Assembly: GCA_036655355.1 (NCBI GenBank)
Contig: JAVVQG010000016.1
Location: 36,554-100,553 of the forward strand
Length of the DNA: 64,000 nt
Origin: JAUNSR01 sp036655355
Lineage (GTDB): Bacteria; Bacteroidota; Bacteroidia; Bacteroidales; JAUNSR01
Reading direction: 5' to 3'
Positions 63,953 to 64,000 of the stretch are shown piece by piece. The notes beneath the pieces are model-generated. The model was not told the origin of the DNA. It saw nothing but the letters and a program-made list of their open reading frames with translations, and made no database searches. How positions within the stretch are numbered: position 1 is the stretch's first letter; each line of letters opens with the position of its first letter. The position numbers and the translations under genes are program-made.

Positions 63953-64000
63953 CAGTAAAAGTTGGGGGGAGAGATTGGGAAAAATCACTCCTAACGTCTC

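Noticed and set aside
63695..63988. 97-codon minus-strand frame at the window end
   Set aside because: It crosses the 22-bp tandem repeats and the hairpins, is rich in Arg, Gly, Pro and Ser, and matches no family I recognise; treated as non-coding.
1..64000. Insertion sequence, integrase, prophage, tRNA or rRNA
   Set aside because: I looked for transposase/integrase motifs and tRNA-like folds and saw none that I could support.

Overview
The window is a chromosomal segment of a Bacteroidota bacterium, most likely order Bacteroidales. The evidence is the N-succinyl-L-ornithine-type transcarbamylase (ArgF'), -7 promoter elements of the TAnnTTTG type, A-rich rather than Shine-Dalgarno leaders, two-domain FtsX-like permeases of about 780 residues, a FucP/FucI/FucA/FucK fucose operon, and GH2/GH20/GH97 glycosidase-type proteins with Bacteroidales-style signal peptides. 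I cannot fix the genus from sequence alone.

Layout. (1) 1-6.7 kb: arginine/proline genes (end of argG, argC, argD, then proC coupled to a Fic gene), interrupted by a Crp-family regulator and a MATE exporter. (2) 6.8-20.5 kb: an ABC efflux/secretion system. Two FtsX-like permeases are followed by a convergent histidine kinase and sigma-54-activator pair, then TolC, an HlyD/MacA adaptor, an ATPase and a third permease. Both plus-strand transcription units start with a sigma-54 -24/-12 promoter preceded by 17-bp TGTC-N9-GACA palindromes at matching distances, so the central two-component system very probably controls both. (3) 20.6-22.1 kb: a cystine/dicarboxylate-type symporter. (4) 22.3-30.3 kb: a glycan-degradation cluster without SusC/SusD (AraC regulator, GH2, calcineurin-type phosphoesterase fused to a PQQ-like propeller, GH20). 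(5) 30.5-44.7 kb: a complete type I-C CRISPR-Cas system (cas3-cas5-cas8-cas7-cas4-cas1-cas2) with a hand-counted array of 95 repeats and 94 spacers. (6) 44.8-51.3 kb: a divergent AraC regulator and the fucose operon fucK-fucP-fucI-fucA. (7) 51.3-56.5 kb, minus strand: proB-proA-M64 peptidase-argF' plus a GNAT gene. (8) 56.6-59.5 kb: a DUF695-like protein, an acyl-CoA synthetase and an XRE-cupin regulator. (9) 59.7-64 kb: a GH97-like lipoprotein that has lost its catalytic barrel, a DUF5996 protein, a ROK regulator, and a repeat-rich, structured non-coding end.

How it fits together. argG/argC/argD and argF' belong to one pathway (probably through succinylated intermediates) and proB/proA/proC to another; both are split across the two ends of the window, as if a single arg-pro neighbourhood had been opened by accessory modules. 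The most interesting signals are the paired sigma-54 promoter/enhancer architecture, the barrel-less GH97 protein, and the very long CRISPR array with near-identical spacer pairs. I saw no rRNA, tRNA, IS element or prophage.
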